Source: Halobacterium sp. KA-4
Lineage (GTDB): Archaea; Halobacteriota; Halobacteria; Halobacteriales; Halobacteriaceae
Direction of reading: 5' to 3'
DNA length: 39,046 bases
Assembly: GCF_021028995.1 (NCBI RefSeq)
Contig: NZ_JAJJZG010000024.1
Location: 1 to 39,046 of the forward strand
The position numbers and the translations under genes are program-made. Below, piece by piece: positions 7,179 through 16,223 of the stretch; positions within the stretch are counted from its first letter, which is position 1; every line of letters begins with the position of its first letter. The notes beneath the pieces were generated by a model. That model ran no database searches, was not told the DNA's origin, and saw only the letters and a list, made by a program, of their open reading frames with translations.

Positions 7179-9331
7179 GCGCGGAACTCCGCGAGCCACT
7201 CCGCGATTTCTTCGGTCGTCGTCACGGGCGGCGAGCACGCGCGCCGGCAGATGTACGCCGCGGGTTCGTCGTCGACCGCGTCACGTTGCGCCCAAATCGG
7301 CGGGGCGGATGCTACTTCGAGGTCGTCCAGCCACGCTTCGAGCGCAGATTCGGTGGGCGGCCGCACGGTCAGTAGGCGGTGCGGAAGGTAGGAACCTCCA
7401 ATCGTCTCGCGCCACTCGTCGGGGAGCGCATCAGCGGCGACCGTGACCTCCAAGAGGCCGTTCGCGTGCGTGTCCGCCGCGAGCGCGAGCGTCGCGTGGC
7501 TCGTCGGTGTGGTCTCGGCTCGGCCGCCGTACCGTTCGAGCATCGCGCCCGCGGCGTCGGCGTAGCCCGACTCGGGGTCGAACGCGTCCAGCGCGAGTAA
7601 CGTCTCCGCGCCCACGCCGACCGGCGACGGCGTCGGCCCGTCAGCCACGTCCTGCGAGCGCACACCCACGTCTTCCACGGACTCGGGCGTCTCGTAGAGC
7701 GCGCCCGTCTCGTCGTCGTAACACTCCGCGAGCAGGGCGTCCGCGAGGTCAAGTGCGAACTGGAGGTGCGCGTGGTCGCCGGTCGCCTCGTAGGTCGCGA
7801 GCGCGCCTGCAGCGAGGTACGCGTAGTCCTCCGCGTACCCGACGCCAGCGACGTCCCCGTCGATGACTCGGCGCGAGAGCCTATCGCCATCCCACAGCGT
7901 CTCCCGAACGTACTCGATTGCGTCGGCGGCGCGCTCGGCGTATTCGGTGTCGAGTGCGAGGCCGGCTTCCGCGTACGCTCGCGCCATCAGGCCGTTCCAG
8001 CCCGCCAGCACCTTCTCGTCGCGCGCTGGCCGCGGGCGGTCCTCGCGGGCGACCCGGAGACGCTCTTCTGCAGCGCCGAGCGCGGCCGCAACCTCGTCCT
8101 CGGAGCGCTCGAAGTCGTCCGCGAGTTCGGACAGGGACGCAGAGACAGTGAGCACCGTCCGCCCGTCCTCGAAGTTCCCCGCGACGTCCACGCCGTAGCG
8201 CGCACAGAAGACGTCAGCGAGGAAGTCGTCGGACTCGTCGGCAGGTGCAACGTCGGCGTACTCGGCGATTGCTGCTTCGACTTCCGCGGGCGTCCACACG
8301 TAGAACGCGCCCTCCTCGTGGTCGCCCTCGGGGTTCTCCGGCGGCGCGCTACGGGCATCCAGCGTCGCATAGAACCCGCCATCGGGGTGGCCGAGTTCGC
8401 GGTCGACGAATTCCAGGGTTTCGTCGACGACCTCCGCGTAGCGTTCGTCGCCGAACAGCCGATAGCCGTCGACGTACAGGTCCGCGAGCGCGGCCTGGTC
8501 GTACAGCATCTTCTCGAAGTGCGGGACCGTCCAATCGGCGTCCGTACAGTAGCGGTGGAAGCCACCGCCGAGGTGGTCGAAGAGGCCGCCGTCGGCCATC
8601 GCGTCGAGTGCGTGTTGGACGGCATCGCCGTACCGAGTATCAGTGGCCGACTCTCGATGGTGTGCCCGCAGGAGCGCGCTCACCCGACCGGCCTGCGGGA
8701 ACTTCGGCGCACGTCCGAACCCACCGTGGTCGCGGTCGGCGGCGCGGGCGAGTTCGTCTGCTGCGTCCAGTAGCGAGCTGTCACCGCTGACGTCGACGGG
8801 GTCGGGTAGCGACTCCAGTTCGCCCCGGGCGGTGCTCATCCACTGGTCGGCGCGCTCTTCGAGTTCTTCGCGGTTCTGTTCCCACTCTCGCGCGACGCGC
8901 TTCGTCAGCGGGAGGAAGCCGGGCTGGTTGCGCTTGGCCTCCTTCGGGAAGTACGTCCCGACGTAGAACGGCTCCTTCTCGGGTGTGAGGAACGCCGACA
9001 ACGGCCAACCGCCGCCACCGCGGACGGCCTGACAGACGGTCATGTACAGCGAGTCGACGTCCGGGCGCTCCTCGCGGTCGACCTTGATGGGGACGAAGTG
9101 CTCGTTCAGTACTTCGGCGACCTCCGGGTCGGAGAACGACTCCTCCTCCATGACGTGACACCAGTGACACGCCGAGTAGCCGATGGAGAGGAAGATGGGG
9201 ACGTCGCGCTCGCGGGCGGCCTCGAACGCCGCTTCGTCCCACGGCTGCCAATTCACGGGGTTGTCGGCGTGCTGGCGGAGGTACGGGCTCGCCGTCTCGT
9301 CGAGCCTGTTCCGCGCGGTGGGGTCGGACAT
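7175..9331 (-). CDS. Thioredoxin-domain DUF255 protein (YyaL/SSP411-like)
   Basis: The 718-residue protein has an N-terminal thioredoxin-like DUF255 domain with the CHWC motif at 55-58, inside the family hallmark GYSACHWCHVM. A long alpha/alpha-toroid follows, like that of N-acylglucosamine 2-epimerases. Family members occur in bacteria, archaea and animals (spermatogenesis-associated protein 20); their biochemical role is not settled. The start at the ATG complement of 9329-9331 gives the conserved opening (NRLDETASPYLRQHADNPV). An open frame runs about 93 codons further upstream, but that part is unlike the family. It converges on the thioredoxin gene with overlapping stops. Confidence 0.88.
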   Translation of the reverse strand: MSDPTARNRLDETASPYLRQHADNPVNWQPWDEAAFEAARERDVPIFLSIGYSACHWCHVMEEESFSDPEVAEVLNEHFVPIKVDREERPDVDSLYMTVCQAVRGGGGWPLSAFLTPEKEPFYVGTYFPKEAKRNQPGFLPLTKRVAREWEQNREELEERADQWMSTARGELESLPDPVDVSGDSSLLDAADELARAADRDHGGFGRAPKFPQAGRVSALLRAHHRESATDTRYGDAVQHALDAMADGGLFDHLGGGFHRYCTDADWTVPHFEKMLYDQAALADLYVDGYRLFGDERYAEVVDETLEFVDRELGHPDGGFYATLDARSAPPENPEGDHEEGAFYVWTPAEVEAAIAEYADVAPADESDDFLADVFCARYGVDVAGNFEDGRTVLTVSASLSELADDFERSEDEVAAALGAAEERLRVAREDRPRPARDEKVLAGWNGLMARAYAEAGLALDTEYAERAADAIEYVRETLWDGDRLSRRVIDGDVAGVGYAEDYAYLAAGALATYEATGDHAHLQFALDLADALLAECYDDETGALYETPESVEDVGVRSQDVADGPTPSPVGVGAETLLALDAFDPESGYADAAGAMLERYGGRAETTPTSHATLALAADTHANGLLEVTVAADALPDEWRETIGGSYLPHRLLTVRPPTESALEAWLDDLEVASAPPIWAQRDAVDDEPAAYICRRACSPPVTTTEEIAEWLAEFRA

Positions 9332-9461
9332 ACGATAAGGAAAGGTCGCTGGCGGGTAAAACCCACTCTCGCGGCACTCGCTCTTCGGGAATACACGAAC
9401 GCGTACAACACGACAGTCGAGTAGGGGAAGATTTACACTTGCTTGCTCACTCTCCCCGCAC

Positions 9462-10748
9462 ATGACCGAACGAGTCCTACTGGTCGGTGGCGGCGGCCGG
9501 GAGCACGCCATCGCCGACGAACTCGCGGACGACTGCGAACTGTACGCCGCAGCAGGCAACCGAAACCCCGGAATCGACGAGCTGGCGGACGGGTTCCGCG
9601 AAGTCGACACCGAAGACCCAGACGCCGTCGTCGACTACGCGCTCGACGTGGACGCGACCCTGGCTGTCGTCGGTCCGGAGGGACCGCTGGCAGCCGGCGT
9701 CGTGGACGCCCTCGACGACGAGGACATCTACGCGTTCGGCCCGAAGCAGGCCGACGCCCGCATCGAGACGGACAAGACGTTCCAGCGGGAATTCATGGCC
9801 GAACACGACGTCCCCGGCCAAGCGGAGTTCGAGACGTTCGACGACCCGGACGCCGCAGCGGACTACGTCGAGGACGTAGACGGCGACGTCGCCGTCAAGC
9901 CCGCCGGCCTCACGGGCGGCAAGGGCGTTCGCGTCACGGGCGACCAGGTCTCCAAACAAGAAGCCGCCGACTACGTCCGGTCCTCCGAGCACGACGAGTG
10001 GGTCGTCGAGGAGCGCCTCGTCGGCGAGGAAGTCACCGTGCAGGCGTTCGTCGCGAACCGCGACGTGCGCCCGACGCCGGTCGCACACGACCACGGCCGC
10101 GCACTCGAGGGCGACGAGGGCGCGAACACAGGCGGCATGGGTAGTTACACGGGTCCGGACTGGACGCTCCCGTTCGTCACCGACGACGAGTACGAGGCCT
10201 GCGTGGACACGCTGGAAGCCATCGTCGACGCGCTCCCCTCGTATCGTGGCGTTCTCTACGGCCAGTTCATGCTCACGAGCGATGGCCCGAAGGTCGTCGA
10301 GTTCAACGCACGCTTCGGCGACCCCGAGGCGCTGAATACGCTCCCGACGATGGAGACGCCGCTCATCGACGTGCTCACGGCGGCCCGCGACGACGACCCG
10401 CTCCCGGACCCCGAATTCGCGGACGTCGCGACCGTCTGCAAGTACGTCGTCCCAGAGGGCTATCCCACGAACCCCGAGGGCGGCACCCGTGTCACTATCG
10501 ATGCCGACGACCTCGACGACGCCAAACTGTTCTACGCGAGCGTCGACGCCCGCGACGACGGCATCTACACGACGACCTCGCGGTCGTACGCCGTCGTCGG
10601 GTTCGGCTCCTCGATTCCCGACGCCGAAGCCGAAGCCAGCGCCGCGCTCGGCGACCTCCCAGAGGGGCTGCGCGTGCGCCGTGACATCGGCACGAAGGAA
10701 CTTCTGCAGGAGCGCATCGACCACATGAACGCCGTCCACGGCGAGTAG
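9462..10748 (+). CDS. purD: Phosphoribosylamine-glycine ligase PurD
   Basis: PurD joins glycine to 5-phosphoribosylamine with ATP, the second step of purine synthesis. The 428-residue protein has the N-terminal GGGGREHA nucleotide-fold loop, the ATP-grasp middle and the family signature NTGGMGSYTGP near residue 222. RFGDPEA further on belongs to the metal and ATP site. Length is normal for the family. The gene is alone on its strand; an AT-rich agatttacac about 30 bases upstream of the ATG is a likely TATA box, which gives a very short leader. No other purine gene is in the window. Confidence 0.95.
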   Translation: MTERVLLVGGGGREHAIADELADDCELYAAAGNRNPGIDELADGFREVDTEDPDAVVDYALDVDATLAVVGPEGPLAAGVVDALDDEDIYAFGPKQADARIETDKTFQREFMAEHDVPGQAEFETFDDPDAAADYVEDVDGDVAVKPAGLTGGKGVRVTGDQVSKQEAADYVRSSEHDEWVVEERLVGEEVTVQAFVANRDVRPTPVAHDHGRALEGDEGANTGGMGSYTGPDWTLPFVTDDEYEACVDTLEAIVDALPSYRGVLYGQFMLTSDGPKVVEFNARFGDPEALNTLPTMETPLIDVLTAARDDDPLPDPEFADVATVCKYVVPEGYPTNPEGGTRVTIDADDLDDAKLFYASVDARDDGIYTTTSRSYAVVGFGSSIPDAEAEASAALGDLPEGLRVRRDIGTKELLQERIDHMNAVHGE

Positions 10749-10813
10749 CGTTCCGCGCGTCGCGACACGAACCGCCACCTGGTTCTTTAACACCACCCTG
10801 CGTAGTCACCGAT

Positions 10814-11269
10814 ATGTCGAGCGAAGAAGTCACGCGATTGCTACGGAAGGCGTACGGCGACGAAATCGAGACAGTCATGAATTATATGACGAACTCAATC
10901 GTCCTCGACGGCGTGCGCGCCGAGGAAATCAAAGAATCCCTCCAGGTGGACATCCAGGAAGAGCTCTCCCACGCCGAACAGCTCGGCGAACGGCTCAAGC
11001 AGATCGACGAACAGCCGCCTGCGTCCGCCGAATTCGAAGCCCACCAGCACTCCCTCCAGCCTCCGAAGGATACCACCGACGTCCTGTCGGTCATCGACGG
11101 CGTGCTCGACGCCGAGGAAGACGCCATCGACACGTACCGCGACCTCATCAACGCCGCCGAGGACGCCGACGACCCGGTCACGGAGGACCTCGCGGTGACG
11201 ATTCTCGCTGACGAGGAAGCCCACCGCACGGAGTTCCGGGGCTACCGCAAGGAGTACCGCTCGGACTAG
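10814..11269 (+). CDS. Ferritin-like diiron protein
   Basis: The 151-residue four-helix protein has two ExxH motifs, E50-H53 and E134-H137, plus acidic residues on helices A and C (E17/E19, E102). That is the pattern of a carboxylate-bridged diiron site as in bacterioferritin and rubrerythrin. There is no rubredoxin domain and no obvious heme methionine, so it may be a small ferritin or peroxide-scavenging protein. A TATA-like tctttaac lies about 28 bases before the ATG, which fits a leaderless message. The tiny XapX gene follows 45 bases later. Whether it forms a cage cannot be told. Confidence 0.8.
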   Translation: MSSEEVTRLLRKAYGDEIETVMNYMTNSIVLDGVRAEEIKESLQVDIQEELSHAEQLGERLKQIDEQPPASAEFEAHQHSLQPPKDTTDVLSVIDGVLDAEEDAIDTYRDLINAAEDADDPVTEDLAVTILADEEAHRTEFRGYRKEYRSD

Positions 11270-11314
11270 CGGCTTTCGCGCTCCTTTTGCCGCCGCCGAC
11301 GCGTAGCTACGGCC

Positions 11315-11509
11315 ATGAACGTCGCTTTCGTCGTCGCCGCGACGCTGACCGGTATCGCCGTCGGCGTGGTGTTCGCGTCCCTCCGTATCCCGATTCCCGC
11401 GCCGCCGTCGCTTGCGGGCGTCATGGGCATCGTCGGCATCTGGCTGGGCTACCGGCTCGTCAAACACTTCGGGTTCGGTTTCGACCTGCTAGACGCGCTC
11501 GGCGTGTAG
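11315..11509 (+). CDS. XapX-type small membrane protein
   Basis: The 64-residue protein has two hydrophobic segments separated by the motif RIPIPAPPSLAGVMGIVG, which matches the XapX/DUF1427 family of very small membrane proteins. Its function is unknown. It lies just after the ferritin-like gene on the same strand and could be read with it. It converges on sdhA with a 55-base gap. Length and motif spacing are complete, so it is not a fragment. Confidence 0.8.
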   Translation: MNVAFVVAATLTGIAVGVVFASLRIPIPAPPSLAGVMGIVGIWLGYRLVKHFGFGFDLLDALGV

Positions 11510-11564
11510 AACCGGTAGACCTGACGCGTTCTCGCCGAGAAAGAACCGGAGAAGCGAAGCGCCG

Positions 11565-13397
11565 TCAGTACGACCGGATTTTCGGCTCGTAGGTCTGCTC
11601 GTCGCCTTCGAGGATGACCGGCCGGTACCAGAGTTCGGGCTCGCCGTCGTTCCACGAGACGAGCGTGTGCTTGAGGTACTCGTCGTCCTTGCGCTCCTGG
11701 TGCTCTTTGCGCCAGTGTGCGCCGCGGAACTCGTCGCGGGCGAGCGCGCCCATCGTGATGGCTTCCGCGACGTCCAGCAGGTTCCGCGTCTCGATGGTGT
11801 GCTGGAGGTCAGTGTTGAACGTCCGGGACTTGTCCGCGACGTAGACGTCCTGATAGCGCTCACGGGCGTCCTGGATGTCTCGGAGCGCCTGCTCGAGGTT
11901 CTCTTCCTCCCGGAACACGTTGACATTCTCCGTCATCGATTCCTGGAGGTCCGCGCGCACGTCGGCGTGGTTGACGCCGTCCTCGCGTTCGAGCAGCGTC
12001 TCGATGCGCTCGCGCTCCTCTTCGGCGGTCGCTTCGACGACCGCTTCGGGGTCGCTGTCGGGGTTCTCGACGGCGCCGCCGTCCGCGGCGGCTTCCGTCG
12101 CACCGGGCTCGCCGACGGGGACACCGAGGTCCTCGCGCTCGGCGTCCGGGTCGGGTCCGGTCTGAATCTTCGGCTCGGGCATGTCCGCGCCTGCTGCGTG
12201 GCTGCCGGCGCGTGCGCCGAACACGAGCAGTTCCGGCAGCGCGTTCCCACCGAGGCGGTTGCCGCCGTGGAGGCTCACACACGCACACTCGCCGGCCGCG
12301 TAGAGCCCGTCGATGCACGTCTCGCCGTGCTCGTTGACTTCGATGCCGCCCATTGCGTAGTGCTGACCGGGCTTGACCGGCATCGGCTCTTCGAGGCCGT
12401 CGACGCCCTCGAAGTCGCGCGCGAGGTGGAGGATGTTCTCTAGGCGGTCGGTGATGCGCTCCTCGCCGAGATGGCGCATGTCGAGGTAGACGTACTCGTC
12501 GTCGATGCCGCGCCCTTCCTGTACTTCGGTGAGTTCGGCGCGCGCGACGACGTCGCGGGAGGCGAGTTCGCCGTCGTTGGTCGCGTACCCGTACTCGAAC
12601 ATGAAGCGCTCGCCCTCGGAGTTGTAGAGGATGCCACCCTCCCCGCGGACACCCTCGCTGATGAGCACACCAGTCGAGGGAAGCGTCGTCGGGTGGAACT
12701 GGATCATCTCCATGTCTTCCATCGGGACGCCGGCGCGGTACGCGATGGCGACGCCGTCTCCGGTGTTGGCGACGGCGTTGGTCGTGTGGTCGTACGCCTG
12801 GCCGAGGCCGCCGGTCGCCAGAATCACGCCGTCGCGAGCGCGGAAGCCCGCGATTTCGCCGGACTGGACGTCCCAGGCGACGACGCCGTGGCAGTCGCGC
12901 TCGTTGGGGTCGTCCTCGTCGGTGACCGCGACCTGGCTGACGTACCACTCGTCGTAGACTTCGATGCCTCGTTTGACAACCTGCTCGTACAGCGTGTGGA
13001 GCATGTGGTGGCCGGTCTCGGCGCCCGCGTACGTCGTCCGCGGGAACGAGAGGCCGCCGAACGGCCGCTGGCTGACCGTGCCGTCCTCCTCGCGGGAGAA
13101 CGGCATCCCCCAGTGTTCGAGCTGGATGACTTCCTCGGGTGCGTCCTGCGCGAACGTGTCGACTGCGGGGGCGTCGCCGAGATAGTCCGACCCCTTCATC
13201 GTGTCGTACGCGTGGTCCTGCCACGAGTCGCCCTCCTGCAGGGCGGCGTTGATGCCACCTTCGGCGGCGCCCGTGTGCGAGCGCACCGGGTGGAGCTTCG
13301 TGACGATTGCTACGTCTGCGCCTTCCTCGTGGGCGGCGATTGCGGCGCGGAGCCCCGCGCCACCGCCGCCGACTACGATTACGTCGTGCTCGTACAT
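11565..13397 (-). CDS. sdhA: Succinate dehydrogenase flavoprotein subunit
   Basis: SdhA oxidises succinate to fumarate on covalent FAD as part of respiratory complex II. The 610-residue protein has the dinucleotide loop GGGGAG at 10-15 and the flavin-bearing histidine H41 in RSHTGAAEGG. Active-site residues are visible in IQFHPTTL, RGEGGILYN and GQHYAMGG. An acidic insert rich in Ala, Glu and Asp lies around residues 415-450, where bacterial enzymes are shorter. It is the last gene of the sdhCDBA operon; its start follows the sdhB stop by one base. The membrane subunits encoded upstream anchor it on the cytoplasmic side. Confidence 0.97.
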   Translation of the reverse strand: MYEHDVIVVGGGGAGLRAAIAAHEEGADVAIVTKLHPVRSHTGAAEGGINAALQEGDSWQDHAYDTMKGSDYLGDAPAVDTFAQDAPEEVIQLEHWGMPFSREEDGTVSQRPFGGLSFPRTTYAGAETGHHMLHTLYEQVVKRGIEVYDEWYVSQVAVTDEDDPNERDCHGVVAWDVQSGEIAGFRARDGVILATGGLGQAYDHTTNAVANTGDGVAIAYRAGVPMEDMEMIQFHPTTLPSTGVLISEGVRGEGGILYNSEGERFMFEYGYATNDGELASRDVVARAELTEVQEGRGIDDEYVYLDMRHLGEERITDRLENILHLARDFEGVDGLEEPMPVKPGQHYAMGGIEVNEHGETCIDGLYAAGECACVSLHGGNRLGGNALPELLVFGARAGSHAAGADMPEPKIQTGPDPDAEREDLGVPVGEPGATEAAADGGAVENPDSDPEAVVEATAEEERERIETLLEREDGVNHADVRADLQESMTENVNVFREEENLEQALRDIQDARERYQDVYVADKSRTFNTDLQHTIETRNLLDVAEAITMGALARDEFRGAHWRKEHQERKDDEYLKHTLVSWNDGEPELWYRPVILEGDEQTYEPKIRSY

Positions 13398-13398
13398 G

Positions 13399-14268
13399 TT
13401 ACCAGAATTTGAGGTTCTGCTTGACGGCTTCGCGCTTCAGTTCTTGGATGTGATCGGTGAGCGGGATGTCCTTCGGACAGACGTTCGTACAGGAGAACTG
13501 GGTCTGACACCGCCAGACACCGTGTTCGGCCTCGATGATTTCGAGGCGTTCCTGGCGCTTGTTCTCGCCCTCGCGCTCGTCCATGTAGAAGCGGTAGGCC
13601 TTGTTGATGGCCGCCGGGCCGAGATACTTGTTGTCGCCCGCGGCGATGTTACACGAGGACATACACGCGCCACACCAGATACACCGAGTGGAGAGCTTGA
13701 CCTTCTCGCGGTTCTCGCGGTCCTGGCGCTGCTCTTCGAGTTCGTCGTCGGGCGTCTCGTCCGGGTCGAAGAACGGGTCGACGGACTCCATCTGGTCGTA
13801 GAAGTGGTCCATCTCCACGACCAGGTCTTTGACGACGTCCTGGTGGGGGAGCGGCTCGACGCGCACCGGGCCGTCGAGGTCCGCAATCTGAGTCTGGCAG
13901 CCGAGGCGCTGGCTGCCGTTGACGAAGAACGCGTCAGACCCACAGACGGCCTGCCGGCAGGAGTGCCGGAAGGTGAGGCTGGAGTCGTACTCGTCGCGCG
14001 CGTAGATGAGCGCGTCGAGGACGGTCATCCCCTTCTCGAAGGGCACCGTGAACGAGTCGAAGCGCGGCTCCTCCTTGCCCTCGATTTCGGGGTCGTAGCG
14101 GAACACCTTGAGCTCCACCGTCTCTCCCTGAATCTCGTTGGCGGCGGCTGCTTCGTCGGCCTCGCGTTGTTCCTTGCGCGCCTGTTTCTCGGCCATCCGC
14201 CGTTCCTGTGGCGACGTGGACGAGGGCTGTTCGTTCTCCGAGTCGGTGTCGGGTGTCTGCGTACTCAT
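13399..14268 (-). CDS. sdhB: Succinate dehydrogenase iron-sulfur subunit
   Basis: SdhB carries electrons from SdhA to the quinone site. Starting at MSTQTPD it has 289 residues, with a charged, disordered-looking extension of about 48 residues before the ferredoxin fold. The [2Fe-2S] ligands are C104, C109, D112 and C124; an aspartate in the third place also occurs in E. coli SdhB. The [4Fe-4S] ligands are C196, C199, C202 and the [3Fe-4S] ligands are C206, C254, C260, with C264 completing the set. An alternative start ten codons upstream would overlap sdhD and is less likely. Gaps to sdhD and sdhA are one base each. Confidence 0.96.
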   Translation of the reverse strand: MSTQTPDTDSENEQPSSTSPQERRMAEKQARKEQREADEAAAANEIQGETVELKVFRYDPEIEGKEEPRFDSFTVPFEKGMTVLDALIYARDEYDSSLTFRHSCRQAVCGSDAFFVNGSQRLGCQTQIADLDGPVRVEPLPHQDVVKDLVVEMDHFYDQMESVDPFFDPDETPDDELEEQRQDRENREKVKLSTRCIWCGACMSSCNIAAGDNKYLGPAAINKAYRFYMDEREGENKRQERLEIIEAEHGVWRCQTQFSCTNVCPKDIPLTDHIQELKREAVKQNLKFW

Positions 14269-14269
14269 G

Positions 14270-14632
14270 TTAGAATCCCGCGAGCGTGTTTGCGACACGA
14301 ATCCCTTGCACGACGAGCAACAGCGCGGCAGCGCCCAGGACGATCTGGACGACGCGCTTCTGGATGCCGTCGATGCCCTGGTTGACGAGCGCGTTGTAGA
14401 CGCCGTTGACGCCGTGGAACGTCGCGGTCACGAGGAACAATACCATCGTGACGAAGTAGCCGACGTTCTCCATGCGCGCTTGGCTGCCCGCGAACTCGAT
14501 TTCGTAGGCGTGGGTGACGAAGTGCAACTGGAAGAAGTGGAATGCCAGCACGATCACGAGGAACGCTGCCGTGATGCGCTGGAGCAGCCACGCCGTCGAA
14601 CCCGAACTGAACGAGGAGTATCGTTGTGCCAT
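14270..14632 (-). CDS. sdhD: Succinate dehydrogenase membrane anchor (SdhD)
   Basis: The 120-residue protein has three transmembrane helices and helps hold the quinone site and heme of complex II. Histidines at 32, 37 and 41 lie at the end of helix I, and H73 lies in the TFHGVNGVYNAL stretch typical of the small anchor subunit. It is the second gene of the operon, one base after sdhC and one base before sdhB. Assignment as SdhD rather than SdhC rests mainly on gene order and on comparison with the first anchor gene. Confidence 0.9.
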   Translation of the reverse strand: MAQRYSSFSSGSTAWLLQRITAAFLVIVLAFHFFQLHFVTHAYEIEFAGSQARMENVGYFVTMVLFLVTATFHGVNGVYNALVNQGIDGIQKRVVQIVLGAAALLLVVQGIRVANTLAGF

Positions 14633-14633
14633 C

Positions 14634-15026
14634 TTAGAATGCCCCCGAGACGAACGTCGGCACGCTCGCGACGACGATGATGCCGGTCAACACGAGCGAC
14701 GCGTAGAAGCTCTTATCTTGCGATTCCAGGCCGACGCCGAGGTCGACGAACAGCAGACGGATGCCGTTCAGGATGTGGAAGACGGCGACCGCCAGCAGGC
14801 CGACCTCCAGCAACCGAACGAGTGCGAGGCTCTCCAGCCCCTGAATCGTGCTGTTGAACGTCTTGGCGCCCTGCATCGACGTGCTTAGGACGGCGATGTG
14901 GGTGAATAGGTAACCGATGAGCACCCACCCCGTAAACTTGTGAAATACCCAGGCCCACATCCCGGCCGTGAACTCCCGCCACCGGCCGAAGTCCTCGATG
15001 AGGCCTCGGTCGTACGACTGACTCAT
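14634..15026 (-). CDS. sdhC: Succinate dehydrogenase cytochrome b subunit (SdhC)
   Basis: The 130-residue protein is the cytochrome b556 anchor of complex II, with three transmembrane helices. H29 in FHKFTGW, H43 in LFTHIA and H84 in [14 protein letters not shown] are candidate heme or quinone-site residues; the last is the family signature. It opens the operon sdhC-sdhD-sdhB-sdhA. A TATA-like acttctatg lies roughly 30 bases upstream on the minus strand, so this is the likely operon promoter. A strong hairpin separates it from the AstE-like gene further upstream. Confidence 0.92.
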   Translation of the reverse strand: MSQSYDRGLIEDFGRWREFTAGMWAWVFHKFTGWVLIGYLFTHIAVLSTSMQGAKTFNSTIQGLESLALVRLLEVGLLAVAVFHILNGIRLLFVDLGVGLESQDKSFYASLVLTGIIVVASVPTFVSGAF

Positions 15027-15075
15027 ACCATTCGGAGCGTGTGGTCCCTCCGCACATAGAAGTTACTACACGGGC

Positions 15076-15112
15076 GTGTCGCGCGAGCCGCGACGCGTTG
15101 GGCGCGTGACAC
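15076..15112 (-). terminator. Hairpin between AstE-like gene and sdhC
   Basis: Arms at 15076-15085 and 15103-15112 pair over ten positions with a single G-T wobble, around a 17-base loop. It follows the 3' end of the AstE-like gene and precedes the sdhC promoter, both read leftward, so it could stop read-through into the sdh operon. There is no clear T-run, as is common for archaeal ends, so terminator function is inferred from position. Confidence 0.4.
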
Positions 15113-15148
15113 CTCCGCTTCGCGGCCACAAAGGGCGACGCGGGACGC

Positions 15149-16141
15149 CTACGAACGCTCGTACGCCCGCTGTGTCCCCGCGTCGAGTTCCACGAGGTGG
15201 ACCAGTGGATTCCCGGGGTAGACGACAGGATTCTCCAATTTCCCGACGAGCAGCCCCGTGAACGGCGCGTCGACGTCCACGACGTCCGTCTTGAACGGGT
15301 TCGAGATGCTGCAGATGGCGTCGCCCTCGCGAACGAGGTCGCCGCGCTCGTAGTGCATGTCGACGAGGCCGCCGTCGTCCGCGCGAATCCACGTCTTCTG
15401 GTCGCTGGTGACGACGGTCCACCACGCCGGCAAGTCGACGGCTTCCGTCGGATAGACCCCGTACCCCGCGAGCACGCTCTGGACGCCGTCGAGCGCGCGG
15501 TCGATGAGCCCGCGCTGGAACCGGTGGGCTTCCCCCATCTCCACGGTGATAGTCGGGACGTCGGCGTCGGTCGCCTCGTGGCGGAGCGTCCCCGACGACC
15601 CTTCGCTATCGATGACGACGTTTGAGCCGAACGACCGCGCGAGCCGCACCACGTCGTCGTCGGTCATGTCCGCGCGGACGTGGAGCATGTTCGTCCGGCC
15701 GCGGGTCGACGTGTGGAAGTCCAGCCCGAAGTCGCAGGGCTCGACGAAGTTCCGGAAAATCTGGTCGGCCATCCGCTTGGCGCTCGTCGAACTATCGTTG
15801 CCAGGGAACGAGCGGTTGAGGTCGCGGTCGTAGACGGGAAGGTAGCGCTGCTGGGTGACGAACCCCGGGACGTTCAACACGGGCAGACAGACCAGCGTCC
15901 CGTGGAGGTTGGCGTGGGACCACTCGTGGGAGACCTCCCGAACCACTTCGATGCCGTTGAGCTCGTCACCGTGAGAGGCCGCCGAGAGGAAGACGGTCGG
16001 GCCAGGCTGCTCGCCGTTCACGATGGAGACGGGGATGCGCACGGGGTCGCCGAGGTACGTCTCGCTGATGGTGTACCGGATGTCCGCGCGCTCCCCCGGG
16101 TCCACCCGGCCGCCGTCGTACGTGAACGCCCCGTCGGTCAT
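15149..16141 (-). CDS. AstE/aspartoacylase-family zinc deacylase
   Basis: The 330-residue protein is a zinc carboxypeptidase-fold deacylase like succinylglutamate desuccinylase and aspartoacylase. Zinc ligands H57 and E60 are in SAASHGDELNG and H143 is in LDFHTS; DLNRSFPG at 107-114 binds the substrate carboxylate, and the catalytic glutamate is in TVEMGEAH near 201. A C-terminal beta domain follows (about 240-330). No arginine succinyltransferase genes are nearby, so arginine breakdown is unlikely. It is divergent from a RimK-RimB fusion gene across 82 bases, a neighbourhood seen with RimK-type peptide ligases. A role in trimming an acyl or amino-acid conjugate is inferred. Confidence 0.85.
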   Translation of the reverse strand: MTDGAFTYDGGRVDPGERADIRYTISETYLGDPVRIPVSIVNGEQPGPTVFLSAASHGDELNGIEVVREVSHEWSHANLHGTLVCLPVLNVPGFVTQQRYLPVYDRDLNRSFPGNDSSTSAKRMADQIFRNFVEPCDFGLDFHTSTRGRTNMLHVRADMTDDDVVRLARSFGSNVVIDSEGSSGTLRHEATDADVPTITVEMGEAHRFQRGLIDRALDGVQSVLAGYGVYPTEAVDLPAWWTVVTSDQKTWIRADDGGLVDMHYERGDLVREGDAICSISNPFKTDVVDVDAPFTGLLVGKLENPVVYPGNPLVHLVELDAGTQRAYERS

Positions 16142-16223
16142 GGCTCGGTGTTCACGGCCGACGCATAAAACAGGGCCGTCCGCGTCGGCACCGTTTAGTC
16201 GCTGCCCCGCGACTGTCTACAGG
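16142..16223. promoter_or_regulatory. Divergent promoter region, AstE-like / RimK-RimB
   Basis: This 82-base gap serves both genes. A minus-strand TTTTATG (plus 16164-16170) lies about 26 bases before the AstE-like start, and a plus-strand gtttag (16193-16198) lies about 28 bases before the RimK-RimB start. Both spacings fit archaeal TATA boxes with leaderless messages. Shared control of the two genes is plausible. Confidence 0.5.

Noticed and set aside
9477-10796. Open frame of 439 codons antisense to purD
   Set aside because: purD has full family motifs on the plus strand; the antisense frame is a GC-bias artefact.
11860-13224. Open frame of 454 codons on the minus strand inside sdhA
   Set aside because: Shadow of sdhA in another frame, highly basic and without any family motif.
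12471-14385. Long plus-strand frames antisense to sdhA and sdhB
   Set aside because: The minus-strand genes carry complete cofactor motifs; the antisense products resemble no family.
15149-16141. Arginine succinyltransferase (ast) pathway
   Set aside because: Only an AstE-like protein is present, with none of the other ast genes; the RimK-RimB neighbour gives a better context.
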